The notes: generated by a model from the sequence alone, not told the origin. A stretch of 64,000 nucleotides of DNA from Opitutaceae bacterium (GCA_041395105.1 JAWLBB010000010.1:72477-136476); one strand, 5' to 3'; counted from the stretch's first letter, positions 53,289-61,905 are shown. Numbers and translations are program-made.

Positions 53289-54740
53289 TCAACCGGCTTC
53301 TGCTCTCCGCCCTCCGTCTTTCTCCCTCATCAGATCCGCCAACCGGGCGATGACCCCGCCGAAGGATCCGTTGCTGAACAGGACCACAACCGTCGGTCGA
53401 TCCGGATCCGCCCGCACTTCGCCTGAAAGAGCGTTCCACGTCTCTTCATAAGACCGACAGGCCTCGGCCGCCGCCCCCGTCTCGGTCAGGTGCCCGGCCA
53501 ACTCGATTGTGTCCAACCGGTTCGCCGGATCCAGCCGCTCGGCCCGGTCGACCGGCGCGAGAATCACCCGGTCCGCTAGGGAAAGGGCCGGGACCAACGC
53601 GCCCTGGAAGGTCCGCGTGCGGGCCGTATTGCTCCTGGGTTCAAAAGCGGCGACGAGGCGCGCCCCGGGATGGCGGCTTCGAAGCGATTGCAGGGTCAAA
53701 CCGACCGCGGTCGGGTGATGACCGAAGTCTTCAATGAGGATGACCGCCCCACGCCGTCCCCGGATTTCCTGGCGACGTTTGACCCCCTGAAATCGGGACA
53801 GTCCGTCGAGGCGAAGCGCCGTCGGACTGTCCGGTGAAACCGCCAGACCAGCCGCCAGGCAGGCCATCGCGGCGTTGCGGGCATTGAACAAGCCCTGCTG
53901 AGACCATTGAACTTCCGCCCATCGTCGGCCGTTCCAGACCAGTTCAAACCGGGAACCCTCCGGCGACTCCGAGAAACCCTCGATCCTCAGATCATTGGAG
54001 GAACCTTCGCCCACCCGGATCACCCGCGTCCAGGGGATTGGAAGCAGTCCGACCAGGTTGGGGTCGTCGCCGTTGAGGAGGATGGCACCGTCTCTCGGAA
54101 CGAGTCGGACAAAATGCGAAAATGTCCTCACCACGTCCTGGAGGTCGCGAAAGATGTCCGCATGGTCGAACTCCAGGTTGTTCAGGACCGCAATCTGCGG
54201 CGCGTAGTGTATGAATTTGCTCCGTTTGTCGAAGAAGGCGCTGTCGTATTCATCGCCCTCGATCACAAAGGGATCAGCCGGGCTTCCGGCGTGGTTGCCC
54301 ATCGGAAAATCACGGGGCACTCCGCCGATCAGGAAACCCGGGTCACGCCCGTTTTCGCGCAGAAGATGAGCGGTCAAGGCCGTTGTCGTCGTCTTGCCGT
54401 GGGTCCCGGCAATCACGATTGTCCGCCGCTTCTCAAGCGCCATCCGGCGCAGAACCGCCGGCAGTGAGTCATAGGCCATCGAACGGGAAGCGAGGAGCCA
54501 TTCGATCTCGGGATTTCCCCGGGAAAGCGCATTGCCGACGACAACCAGGTCCGCCCCGCTCGCTTCGAGAGCCGCCGCATCATACCCCTCCCGGAAATCA
54601 ATGCCGGCAGACCGCAGGACATCGCTCATCGGAGGATAGACATTGGTGTCCACGCCGAGAACCTCATGACCGAGCGAACGCATGAGCAGCGCCGCATTGC
54701 CCATGGCTGAACCGGCGATGCCGAGGAAGTAGATCCGCAT
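53289..54740 (-). CDS. mpl: UDP-N-acetylmuramate:tripeptide ligase, peptidoglycan recycling
   Basis: A 483-aa Mur ligase that joins recovered L-Ala-gamma-D-Glu-meso-DAP to UDP-MurNAc. The N-terminal Rossmann motif is IYFLGIAGSAMGNAALL, the ATP loop GTHGKTTTTALTAHL, followed by EGDEYDSAFFDKRSKF (Mpl-like) and NLEFDHADIF. GHHPTAVGLTLQSL lies in the C-terminal domain. MurC is the alternative, but the sequence order and IEDFGHHPTA fit Mpl better. The final residues (REKDGGRRAEAG) are encoded by a purine-rich GGAGGGCGGA-like tract, probably a repeat fused to the gene end. The start is ATG at 54740. Confidence 0.9.
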   Translation of the reverse strand: MRIYFLGIAGSAMGNAALLMRSLGHEVLGVDTNVYPPMSDVLRSAGIDFREGYDAAALEASGADLVVVGNALSRGNPEIEWLLASRSMAYDSLPAVLRRMALEKRRTIVIAGTHGKTTTTALTAHLLRENGRDPGFLIGGVPRDFPMGNHAGSPADPFVIEGDEYDSAFFDKRSKFIHYAPQIAVLNNLEFDHADIFRDLQDVVRTFSHFVRLVPRDGAILLNGDDPNLVGLLPIPWTRVIRVGEGSSNDLRIEGFSESPEGSRFELVWNGRRWAEVQWSQQGLFNARNAAMACLAAGLAVSPDSPTALRLDGLSRFQGVKRRQEIRGRRGAVILIEDFGHHPTAVGLTLQSLRSRHPGARLVAAFEPRSNTARTRTFQGALVPALSLADRVILAPVDRAERLDPANRLDTIELAGHLTETGAAAEACRSYEETWNALSGEVRADPDRPTVVVLFSNGSFGGVIARLADLMREKDGGRRAEAG

Positions 54741-54830
54741 CCGCCAATGGTATTCGAAAAGACCCCGACCCGCGCAAGCTTTCTGGAGATCCATCAAAAT
54801 ACCCAAGTCCGATACATGCCGTCGGCTCGA

Positions 54831-54921
54831 GCGCTTTGGCGGCCAAAAGGGTGTCGCAAACGTGGGGGCGGCTCGCGCGCGCCTCTCCACGACCTTTTCC
54901 GGGACCGGATTGCCAAAGCGC
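54831..54921. repeat. Inverted-repeat element in the mpl/kinase gap
   Basis: GCGCTTTGGC at 54831-54840 is repeated in inverse at 54912-54921 (GCCAAAGCGC), enclosing about 70 bp of extremely G+C-rich sequence (with CGCGCGCGCC at about 54881-54890). It occupies the gap between the mpl start and the histidine kinase stop, where a single REP-like or interspersed unit would sit. The purpose is unknown. Confidence 0.45.
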
Positions 54922-54934
54922 ACGCCAGGTGCCC

Positions 54935-56359
54935 CTAACGTCGATGGATCGGCAACCAGACCGTGAAACAGGAGCCCACGGCGACTTCGGATCTGACCTC
55001 AATCCGGCCGCCATGCTGCCGGATGATTCCGTTGGCCGCCGCCAGACCCAGTCCTGTTCCGCGGCCGGCCCGGCGGGTCGTGAAATAGGGGTCGAAAATC
55101 CGCTCAATCACCCTGGCTTCGATTCCGCGACCGTTGTCCTCGATGTCAATCACCAGCCAATCCCTCGCCTCGCCCTCCCCCTCATCGAAGGTCTGCGCCG
55201 AGCGGGTCGAAACCCGAATCCGGCCGCCCGTAGGCATCGCCTCGACGGCATTGGTCACCAGACTGTCCAGTGCTTCGACAATCAGGGCGGTATCCCCGTG
55301 ACCGCGGTCGAGTCCACCCTGAAGGTTTCGCACGAGCTCAATGTGATCGATCGGCAACTCCTGGTGGCGCTCGAGCACGCTTTCGACCAGCCCGTTCAAG
55401 TCGAAGTCAGACCGATCAAGCACCTGTTGCTGACTGAAAGCCATCAAGCGCGCGACCAGCGCGGCCGCCCGGTCCGCAGCCTGGGCCGCGATCTCCAGGT
55501 GATCGTGCGATCGCTCGCTCAGTTGGGGATCGGCGAGGACCAGTTCGGAATACCCTTTGATGACCGTCAGGATATTGTTGAAATCGTGGGAGATACCCGC
55601 GGCCATCCGACGGACCGATTCACCGATCTCGGCTTCCCGGAATTGATGATCCGACGGCATCGATTCCGAAAGATCGAACCCAAACGCCCAGACCGAACCC
55701 TTCTCGACATCCGGGACATAGGTCCAGCTGATGACATGCCCGTGGCACGAAACCACCCGATTGGCCAGAGTCTGCCCTGACTCAAAGCTCGCCCGGGCCG
55801 CAATCCGGTGATCCGCGGGGAGCCAACCGTCCAGCGGAACCCCCTCGCTCTGACAGAGAAGACGGGCCGCCCGGTTGACGTCGACGACGTCACCATCCGC
55901 ACTCAACCGAATGATCGGGTGCGGGCTGTGCCGGGATGCATCGTCTCCTCCTCGAACCTCAAGTGATGGCAAAGCGAGCAATTTTGGCGTCATCCGATCT
56001 TCAATGGCAACCTCCAAGGCCGTCGCAATTTCGTCCGGAAGGTCCGGATCCGCCACCCCATCGAAACCGATCCGCATGGGTTCAATTCCCGACGAAATCA
56101 GGAGGATGACCGGGACATCGGAGAATCTGCGGCGCACCGCCTCAAGCACCCGGTAGGCATCCCCGTCAGCGACCTTCGGCCAGGTCACGACGGCATCGGG
56201 ACGTTGGACTCCGAGCGATTGTTCGAACTCGACGATCGTGCCGAAATGATGTCGGTGCCAGGCACCGCCCTCCGGAACCGTCGGGACCGCACGACTGAAC
56301 GTGCCCCCGCCATCCCCCACAAAATAGACCACCGACTGAAAGCCCAACGACTGTTCCAT
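54935..56359 (-). CDS. Orphan sensor histidine kinase with degenerate receiver-like and PAS-like N terminus
   Basis: A 474-aa kinase without transmembrane segments. The first about 130 residues look like a receiver fold (QRPDAVVTWPKVADGDAYRVLEAVRRRF, VPVILLISSG), but the phospho-acceptor Asp is replaced by Trp. A PAS-like segment follows (about 150-235, ADGDVVDVNRAARLLCQSEG). The H-box is AAGISHDFNNILTVIKGY, the N-box SLVTNAVEAMPTGG, the G1 box DIEDNGRGIE, the F-box FDPYFTTR and the G2 box GTGLGLAAANGI. The HDFNNIL phospho-acceptor region is of the type found in hybrid or NtrB-like kinases. No response regulator is in the window. The start is ATG at 56359. Confidence 0.88.
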   Translation of the reverse strand: MEQSLGFQSVVYFVGDGGGTFSRAVPTVPEGGAWHRHHFGTIVEFEQSLGVQRPDAVVTWPKVADGDAYRVLEAVRRRFSDVPVILLISSGIEPMRIGFDGVADPDLPDEIATALEVAIEDRMTPKLLALPSLEVRGGDDASRHSPHPIIRLSADGDVVDVNRAARLLCQSEGVPLDGWLPADHRIAARASFESGQTLANRVVSCHGHVISWTYVPDVEKGSVWAFGFDLSESMPSDHQFREAEIGESVRRMAAGISHDFNNILTVIKGYSELVLADPQLSERSHDHLEIAAQAADRAAALVARLMAFSQQQVLDRSDFDLNGLVESVLERHQELPIDHIELVRNLQGGLDRGHGDTALIVEALDSLVTNAVEAMPTGGRIRVSTRSAQTFDEGEGEARDWLVIDIEDNGRGIEARVIERIFDPYFTTRRAGRGTGLGLAAANGIIRQHGGRIEVRSEVAVGSCFTVWLPIHRR

Positions 56360-56732
56360 TGAATCGCCCTCCCGTTCCTCCCGGTTTTCGCCCCTCCGGC
56401 CCGTCAGATCGACGTCCATCCATCGAGCATGGATTCATCCAGTCCAAAGGCAATCATCCCCCCGCAAGGTTCGGTCAAGAGAAGGTAAAAGACTCCCGTG
56501 AGATCGATGTCGGAGACGTCGTCGGGCAACGGAATCGATGAAAAAGGCTGTTTCCTGGGTCCGTTTGCGGCCCGTCCCCGCCGGTTTTCCTCAACGCCCT
56601 GAGCAAAAGCCCTTCCGCATCAATTGCCCGGTCCGGGGAAACCTCCCGATACCACACCGCGCTTCGGCGATTAAAAAATCCTTGCCTTTCCACGTTGGGT
56701 GAGGAATTTCCTAAACCTTTAGGACTGGTAAC

Positions 56733-56808
56733 GGGGACGTAGCTCAGCTGGAAGAGCACTACAATGGCATTGTAGGGGTCGTCGGTTCGAACCCGATCGT
56801 CTCCACCA
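56733..56808 (+). tRNA. tRNA-Ala (anticodon GGC)
   Basis: A complete 76-nt tRNA with the CCA end encoded (56806-56808). The acceptor stem pairs GGGGACG with CGTCTCC and carries the G3-U70 wobble that is the alanine identity signal. The anticodon loop reads ATGGCAT between CTACA and TGTAG, giving the anticodon GGC. The D arm (GCTC-AGCTGGAA-GAGC) and T arm (GTCGG-TTCGAAC-CCGAT) fold normally. The sequence stands alone between the kinase and tonB, in a region A+T-richer upstream. The G3-U70 pair fits the alaS of this window. Confidence 0.97.
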
Positions 56809-56842
56809 GGCTTCGTTCCGAGCAAGGAGAGAAACGAAGCCT
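56808..56842 (+). terminator. Stem-loop immediately downstream of tRNA-Ala
   Basis: AGGCTTCGTT at 56808-56817 pairs with AACGAAGCCT at 56833-56842, a 10-bp perfect stem with a 15-nt loop, beginning at the last base of the tRNA. No U-tract follows, so it may be a 3'-processing or Rho-assisted signal, not a classical intrinsic terminator. A partial third copy (GAAGCCT) lies just after, at about 56860. Confidence 0.45.
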
Positions 56843-56906
56843 GTCCCGGCGTAGAAAGCGAAGCCTCGGGGTCTAGGGTCTACACCAAAAGATGGGGACA
56901 GTGGGT

Positions 56907-57671
56907 CTAATCCGTCATCCGAAACGTCACCCGCGCCGGGTAGCTTCGGCCGTCCGGGGTGGGACCGAACTTGCGCACGGCGGCAAAGGCGGCCAGCACG
57001 CTGCGATCGAATTCCGGATTACCCGAGGCCGAAACAACCCGTGCACCGCTGAGAACCCCACTCGAGGAAACATCAAACTGCACATCACATTGCAGGCGGT
57101 CGCTGAGACCCTCGGGCTTGGCCCAGGCCCGCTTCAACTGCTCCCGGAGACGGGCGAAATAGGCATCGAGCGCGTTCATCTCGGACTGGGACATCCGGCT
57201 CAATGATGTCGTATCCACCATGATATTACGAAGATTGTCGAGAATCCGCGAGGTGTCGATCTTCGGGACGGTGATCGGCTTGGGGGCGACGGGCCGCGGC
57301 TTCTGTTCCTTGGGCGCCCCCTGCTTCTTCACGAACTCCTCGTAGGAAATCTGCTTGGGCGGAGGCTCCGGCTTCTTCTCCACGGGTTTCGGTTCGGGTT
57401 TGGGCTCCGGTTTCTTCTCCACCACCGGCGGGGGCTCCGGAATGGGTTCCGGGATCGGGATCACCACCGGCTCAGCCGGCAGGGGCTCGAAGGCGATATC
57501 CACACTCTCCTCCGTCGTGTCGGTCTGCTCGGGAATCGATACCATTTCGAATATCGCCGGTTCCGGCTTTTCCGGTGGTTTGAAAAGCATCAAAAGAATG
57601 GCCAGGCCCGCCAATCCCCCGTGGAGGATGACCGATGCGATGAACGCTCCGGTGGCATTCTTTGGTTTCAT
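56907..57671 (-). CDS. tonB: TonB-like energy transducer
   Basis: A 254-aa protein that couples inner-membrane proton motive force to outer-membrane receptors. The N-terminal transmembrane helix is FIASVILHGGLAGLAILLML, with the conserved histidine of TonB. A long Pro/Glu/Lys-rich spacer follows (about 65-135, PEPIPEPPPVVEKKPEPKPE), then the C-terminal globular domain (DRLQCDVQFDVSSSGVL, ASGNPEFDRSVLAAFAAV, PARVTFRMTD). TolA is the alternative because the layout is similar; the company of ExbB/ExbD-type genes fits both. The start ATG overlaps the exbD stop by 4 bp. Confidence 0.85.
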   Translation of the reverse strand: MKPKNATGAFIASVILHGGLAGLAILLMLFKPPEKPEPAIFEMVSIPEQTDTTEESVDIAFEPLPAEPVVIPIPEPIPEPPPVVEKKPEPKPEPKPVEKKPEPPPKQISYEEFVKKQGAPKEQKPRPVAPKPITVPKIDTSRILDNLRNIMVDTTSLSRMSQSEMNALDAYFARLREQLKRAWAKPEGLSDRLQCDVQFDVSSSGVLSGARVVSASGNPEFDRSVLAAFAAVRKFGPTPDGRSYPARVTFRMTD

Positions 57672-58090
57672 CGGGCCTGCGGCTGCGTATCCAGACTGAT
57701 CTTCGACAGCTTGTTGCGCTTGAGGAGATCCAGGAGAGTGACCACCTCCTGATAGGCAATGTTCCGGTCGGCCTTGATGCTGATGACCGGCGGACGGGTG
57801 GAAAGCGACAGGAGCTGAAGCTGGGTCTCGAGCTGCGCCTGGTTGACCCGGGTCCCGTCAAAGAGGTAGCCCCCGGGCAGGACCGTGATCTCGCGAAACA
57901 GGATATCCTGATTCTTCGCGTCCGCATTGGTCGTGACCGGCAGATCCACCGGCAGGGTCTCCTCCTGTTTGATCAATGGAGTGCTGATCATGAAGATGAT
58001 GAGCAGGGCAAACCCGAGATCAATCAGGGAGGTGACGTTCAACTCCGACAGAGCCGTCAACCTCTGCTTGCGGTGAAAGGAGCGGGCCAT
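57668..58090 (-). CDS. exbD: ExbD/TolR biopolymer transport protein
   Basis: A 140-aa protein with a single transmembrane helix (TSLIDLGFALLIIFMISTPL) carrying the conserved Asp that conducts protons in ExbD/TolR. The periplasmic domain has PVDLPVTTNADAKNQD and PPVISIKADRNIAYQEVVTLL, typical of the family. It begins just after the exbB frame stop (TGACCATG) and overlaps tonB by 4 bp, so exbB-exbD-tonB is a single coupled operon. ATG at 58090 is preferred over TTG at 58096. Confidence 0.93.
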   Translation of the reverse strand: MARSFHRKQRLTALSELNVTSLIDLGFALLIIFMISTPLIKQEETLPVDLPVTTNADAKNQDILFREITVLPGGYLFDGTRVNQAQLETQLQLLSLSTRPPVISIKADRNIAYQEVVTLLDLLKRNKLSKISLDTQPQAR

Positions 58091-58092
58091 GG

Positions 58093-58810
58093 TCAACGGG
58101 ACTCCAGCTCGAAGCGATCAGCCAATGAACTGGCGAAATTCTCCATTTCCGTGATCAGAAGCCGGGTCCTCGAGAGCAGGTAATTGTAGCCGAAAACCGA
58201 CGGGATGGCCACGAGCAGACCCGCGACCGTGGTCAGAAGCGCACCGGAGACACCCGGTGCCAGCGACTGGAGAGTCGCGGTGTTCTGCATGGCGACGGCT
58301 CCAAACGCGTCCATCACCCCCCAGACTGTCCCCAGCAATCCGAAAAACGGAGCTCCCGGACACGATCGTCGCCAGAAAGACCATGCTGGATTCGTAGAGC
58401 AGGGTCTGATTGGCCACCGCCCGTCGCAGGGCATTTTCCGAGTGCTCAACCCGGGCCGAAGAAAGCCGCTCGTCACTCTCCCCCCTTCGAGGTTCGACCC
58501 GCCAGTAAGCCTCGAGGGCATGACGAAACATGTTGGCGTAAGGGACGGATTCCGGCATCCGGAACCCCTCGGGCAGATCAATGATGGTGCGCTGCTCCCG
58601 GAGTTTGTCCTCAAATGCCCGGTTGTAGAACCGTAAGCGCCGCAGTTCGACCGACTTGCCGATCATGATGGTCCAGGCCACCAGGCTGAAGAAGGCCAGG
58701 GCGGCGATGATGATCTTTCCAGCGAAGTTCGACTGTTCGAAATAACTGAAGACGTTCGGTCCCGATATCTGGGCCAGAAGCGCGGGGATCGACGAAGCAA
58801 ATGCGGGCAT
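58093..58810 (-). pseudogene. exbB: ExbB/TolQ proton channel gene with a one-base frameshift
   Basis: Two overlapping frames together make one ExbB/TolQ protein. Frame one starts at 58810 (PNVFSYFEQSNFAGKIIIAA and the long cytoplasmic loop) and reads correctly to MVFLATIVSG. Then it becomes nonsense until 58118. The next frame continues, from about 58353, as APFFGLLGTVWGVMDAFGAV, the conserved second helix, through ALLTTVAGLLVAIPSVFGYNY to the stop at 58093. Skipping a single base at about 58354 (in GGG-A-GCT) restores the family sequence. There is no slippery heptamer. The explanations are a true mutation or a sequencing or assembly error. The full product would be about 238 residues. It heads the exbB-exbD-tonB operon. 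Confidence 0.85.
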
Positions 58811-58886
58811 CGGCAGCCATGTTTGGCAGGATTCCCCGGCCGATCAATGGAATTTGACCGCGATGAGCCGGGATTTGGTCAACCCA

Positions 58887-58954
58887 AAGGGGTCATTGCT
58901 TGACTCTTGACAAAGCCGAGGGGCGCTTTGTCAAGAGTCAAGCAATGACCCCTT
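58887..58954. repeat. 30-bp perfect inverted repeat (long hairpin)
   Basis: Positions 58887-58916 and 58925-58954 are perfect reverse complements over 30 bp, separated by an 8-nt loop (CGAGGGGC). The arm begins AAGGGGTCATTGCTTGACTC. The structure lies between the exbB start and the pfkB start, in a 250-bp gap, so it is upstream of both divergent genes. Such a long perfect stem is unusual for a terminator and lacks a T-run. It could be an interspersed repeat unit, a cruciform-forming site or a bidirectional transcription insulator. No related gene flanks it. Confidence 0.75.
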
Positions 58955-59060
58955 ACCTGTCCGCGTCTCCTTAACCGTCCGTCTTGCCCAGCCCGATGGA
59001 TCGCACATTCTGTTTGCGGTCGGACGGGGGAGCGCATTTCCTCACCGACAAATCGTCATC

Positions 59061-60182
59061 ATGGATCATCGGAAAGCCACCCTCGAGGAACTCCAATCTC
59101 ACCGCAGCTCGATCTCATCGAAGCATGCCGTTCTCGGTTTCGACGGATTCGTCGACAAGATCATGCATGTGGTCGCGCGGCGGTCCGGCCCCGGGCTCGA
59201 TTTCGAGAGGATGCCGCTGATCACGGATTTCGGCGGGCGGATCACGGCCGCTGCCGGGAAGAGCACCAATATGGAACTCTACCCCGTGATGGAAAAGCTC
59301 GGAGGAAACGGTCCGATCATGGGCAACGCCCTGATCACCGCCGGCGTCAAGACGCGCTACGTCGGCGCTCTCGGCAAGCCGGCCATCCATCCGGTCTTTC
59401 ACGACTTCGCCGCCCGCACCGATGCGGTCTCCATCTGCGAGCCCGGCTTTACCAATGCGGTCGAATTCGAGGACGGCAAGATCCTCCTCGGGATCATGGC
59501 CAGCCTTGATGAGATCAATCTCGAGTCCATCATTGCCGCGATGGGCGAAGGTGCCTTCATCGACATGATCTCCCGGGCGGATCTGATCTCGTTGGTCAAC
59601 TGGACGATGATTCCGCAGATGACCCGGCTTTTCTCCGAGCTTCTGGACCGGGTGCTTCCGATTCTGCCCCCGCGCGACCAGCGCATCTTCTTTTTCGACC
59701 TGGCCGATCCCGAAAAACGGTCGATCGGAGATCTCCAGACCGCCCTGCGGACAATCAGCCGTTTCCACCCCTTCGGGACCGTCACCCTGGGCCTCAACCT
59801 CAAGGAGGCCCTTCAGGTCGCCGCCGCCCTCAATTTCCCGGAACCCCGAACCGACAAGGATGGCCTCAAGGCGCTTGCTTCGAGGATACGCCAGGAACTG
59901 CAGATCGGCACCGTGGTGGTTCATCCCACCGACGCGGCGGCTTGCGCCACCCGTGACGATTCCTGGTGGGTTCCAGGCCCCTTCACCAGCAAACCAAAGA
60001 TCACCACCGGGGCCGGCGACCACTTCAACGCAGGTTTTGTCACCGGTCAGCTCCTGAAACTCTCGCCAACCGCCTGTCTGGCCATGGGAGTGAGCTTTTC
60101 GGGCTATTATGTGCGCACAGCGAAGAGTCCGGGACTGAATGACGTGGACGGATTCCTCAGAACGTGGCAATCTGAAGCCTAA
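59061..60182 (+). CDS. PfkB family carbohydrate kinase
   Basis: A 373-aa ribokinase-fold protein. The N-terminal substrate region FDGFVDKIMHVVARR and GGRITAAAGKSTNMEL is followed by KLGGNGPIMGNALITAG, as in sugar kinases. The ATP/anion-hole motif TTGAGDHFNAGFVTG near the C terminus carries the catalytic Asp. The substrate is not identifiable. It is followed by tmk after 4 bp and then holB, an operon of unrelated housekeeping functions. A long hairpin lies 107 bp upstream. Confidence 0.85.
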   Translation: MDHRKATLEELQSHRSSISSKHAVLGFDGFVDKIMHVVARRSGPGLDFERMPLITDFGGRITAAAGKSTNMELYPVMEKLGGNGPIMGNALITAGVKTRYVGALGKPAIHPVFHDFAARTDAVSICEPGFTNAVEFEDGKILLGIMASLDEINLESIIAAMGEGAFIDMISRADLISLVNWTMIPQMTRLFSELLDRVLPILPPRDQRIFFFDLADPEKRSIGDLQTALRTISRFHPFGTVTLGLNLKEALQVAAALNFPEPRTDKDGLKALASRIRQELQIGTVVVHPTDAAACATRDDSWWVPGPFTSKPKITTGAGDHFNAGFVTGQLLKLSPTACLAMGVSFSGYYVRTAKSPGLNDVDGFLRTWQSEA

Positions 60183-60186
60183 GACC

Positions 60187-60831
60187 ATGAGTGAACTAAA
60201 GCAGGGCATCCTGATTTCCTTCGAGGGCTCCGAGGGCAGCGGCAAATCGACACAGATCGAGCACCTCGTTCCCGATCTCGAGAAAAAGGGTTTCGATATT
60301 GTTGTGACCCGCGAACCGGGTGGCACCGAGATCGGCGAAGAGATCCGACACCTCCTGATTCACAGCAGCAGCAACTCCGAGATGTGCCCGGAGACCGAAC
60401 TCCTTCTCTTCGCCGCCAGCCGGGCGCAGCTTGTCCGCGAGGTCATCCTGCCCGCCATTCAGGACGGGAAGATCGTCCTGTGCGACCGCTACCTCGACTC
60501 CACCACGGTCTATCAGGGGGCGGCACGGCGTGTCTCCGCCGATCCGGTCAGCATGATCAACGAATTCGCCATCGGTGCCGTCGTGCCCGACCTGACCATT
60601 ATTCTCGACGTCCCTGCCGAGATGAGCATGTCCCGGGTCCGCCATCGTGCTTCCGACCTGCCCGACCGGATGGAGCGCGAGAATATCGATTTCTACCGGA
60701 TCGTCCGCGAAGGCTACCTCCTGCTGGCCAAGTCACTCCCTGAAAGATTCCACGTGGTTGACGGCACCAGGACGGAAAAGGAAGTCGCGCGATCCATTCG
60801 CAATGAGATCAAGAAGCGGTTCTCAATCTGA
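60187..60831 (+). CDS. tmk: Thymidylate kinase
   Basis: A 214-aa dTMP kinase. The P-loop is FEGSEGSGKSTQ, the substrate motif TREPGGTEIGEEIRHLL, and the DRY-type motif is LCDRYLDSTTVYQGAAR. The LID is RVRHRASDLPDRME, with arginines. Length is normal. It precedes holB (26 bp), a common bacterial pairing. The start is ATG at 60187. Confidence 0.95.
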   Translation: MSELKQGILISFEGSEGSGKSTQIEHLVPDLEKKGFDIVVTREPGGTEIGEEIRHLLIHSSSNSEMCPETELLLFAASRAQLVREVILPAIQDGKIVLCDRYLDSTTVYQGAARRVSADPVSMINEFAIGAVVPDLTIILDVPAEMSMSRVRHRASDLPDRMERENIDFYRIVREGYLLLAKSLPERFHVVDGTRTEKEVARSIRNEIKKRFSI

Positions 60832-60857
60832 GACGCCCGCCTTCACCGTCCACTGAA

Positions 60858-61814
60858 GTGAACCCGCCCGGATTGTCCGCCCCCGAGGGTTCGATCGCCC
60901 GCACCATCATAGAGCGGGCCATGCGCAACAAGCGGCTGGCTCATGCCATCCTGTTGTCGGGACGATCCCAGCCCGCCCTGGAGGCGCTTGCCTTTGAGGT
61001 GGCCGCCCTTCTGCTCGAATGGCAGGCCCCCGCCGATGGGAGGTCCATTACGACTTTTGCCGACTTCTTCTCCCTCCGGCCCTCAAAGAAGGCCCGGCAG
61101 ATCAGCGCGGACGACACCCGCGAACTGATCCGCCAGATCCAGCACTCCCCCCAGATCGGCAAGCGGAAGATAGCCGTCATCTTCGAGGCGGATCGATTGA
61201 ATCCCGCGTCGTCGAATATCTTCCTCAAGACGCTCGAAGAGCCGCCTCTCGACACGACCATCCTGCTGTTGACGACGCGGCCCTATTCTCTCCTTGCGAC
61301 CATCCGAAGCCGTTGCCTCCACCTTCGGCTCACTGATGAAATCCTTGTCGAGGAAGATGCGGAGACAAAGGATTGGCTGAAAGCCTACCGCGGCTGGCTC
61401 GACCAGCTGGTGGCCGGTCCGCCGGCCAAGGAAACGGTCCCCGAACTGATCCTGGGCCTTTACGCGCTGGTCAGTGACTTCAAGGCGAACCTCGAACGTG
61501 CGACCAAGATTGCTCTCGCCGCCCACGAACGACCCAAGGGCGAAGCCCTGACCGATGAGGAAGAAGATGCCTTCGAAGCGCGCGTCACCATTTCGGTTCG
61601 CGATCACCTGATGGCCGGGATCGAGGAAACCACCAGCCGCTTCGCCCGCGACCAGGCAGCCCGGGGTGACGAAGTCATCGCCGCCCGACTTCCGGCAGTG
61701 ATCGAGGCTCTCGAAGACATCAATCGCCTCCTGCGCTACTACTTCCCTGTCCCCAACGCGATCGAGCAATTCCTCCTGACCTCGCTCCGCCTCTGGACCG
61801 CCCCCAGGCGCTGA
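60858..61814 (+). CDS. holB: DNA polymerase III clamp-loader delta' subunit
   Basis: A 318-aa AAA+ family protein. The usual P-loop is degenerate (ILLSGRSQPALEALAFEVAA, no lysine), as in delta' subunits, which do not hydrolyse ATP. It keeps the family central region ADDTRELIRQIQHSPQIGKRKIAVIFEADRLN, and NIFLKTLEEPPLDTTILLLTTRP (sensor region) then TIRSRCLHLRL, the SRC motif. The zinc-finger cysteines are missing. The C-terminal collar domain follows. GTG start at 60858. The position behind tmk supports the call. Confidence 0.88.
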   Translation: MNPPGLSAPEGSIARTIIERAMRNKRLAHAILLSGRSQPALEALAFEVAALLLEWQAPADGRSITTFADFFSLRPSKKARQISADDTRELIRQIQHSPQIGKRKIAVIFEADRLNPASSNIFLKTLEEPPLDTTILLLTTRPYSLLATIRSRCLHLRLTDEILVEEDAETKDWLKAYRGWLDQLVAGPPAKETVPELILGLYALVSDFKANLERATKIALAAHERPKGEALTDEEEDAFEARVTISVRDHLMAGIEETTSRFARDQAARGDEVIAARLPAVIEALEDINRLLRYYFPVPNAIEQFLLTSLRLWTAPRR

Positions 61815-61905
61815 TCCAGCCAGCGGTACTATCGCGGGTCAGGTTTTTCCGGAGCCTGGACTCCAGTCGCACCACTCCCGGTCCAGGCATCGCTGCGCGA
61901 CGGCC

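Noticed and set aside
56660..56732. Sigma-70 promoter for the tRNA (TTGCCT plus AATTTC)
   Set aside because: The -10 candidate is poor and the spacing uncertain; an A+T-rich upstream region alone is weak evidence.
58345..58365. Programmed +1 frameshifting in exbB
   Set aside because: The GGG-A-GCT site lacks a known slippery or stalling context; mutation or error is simpler.
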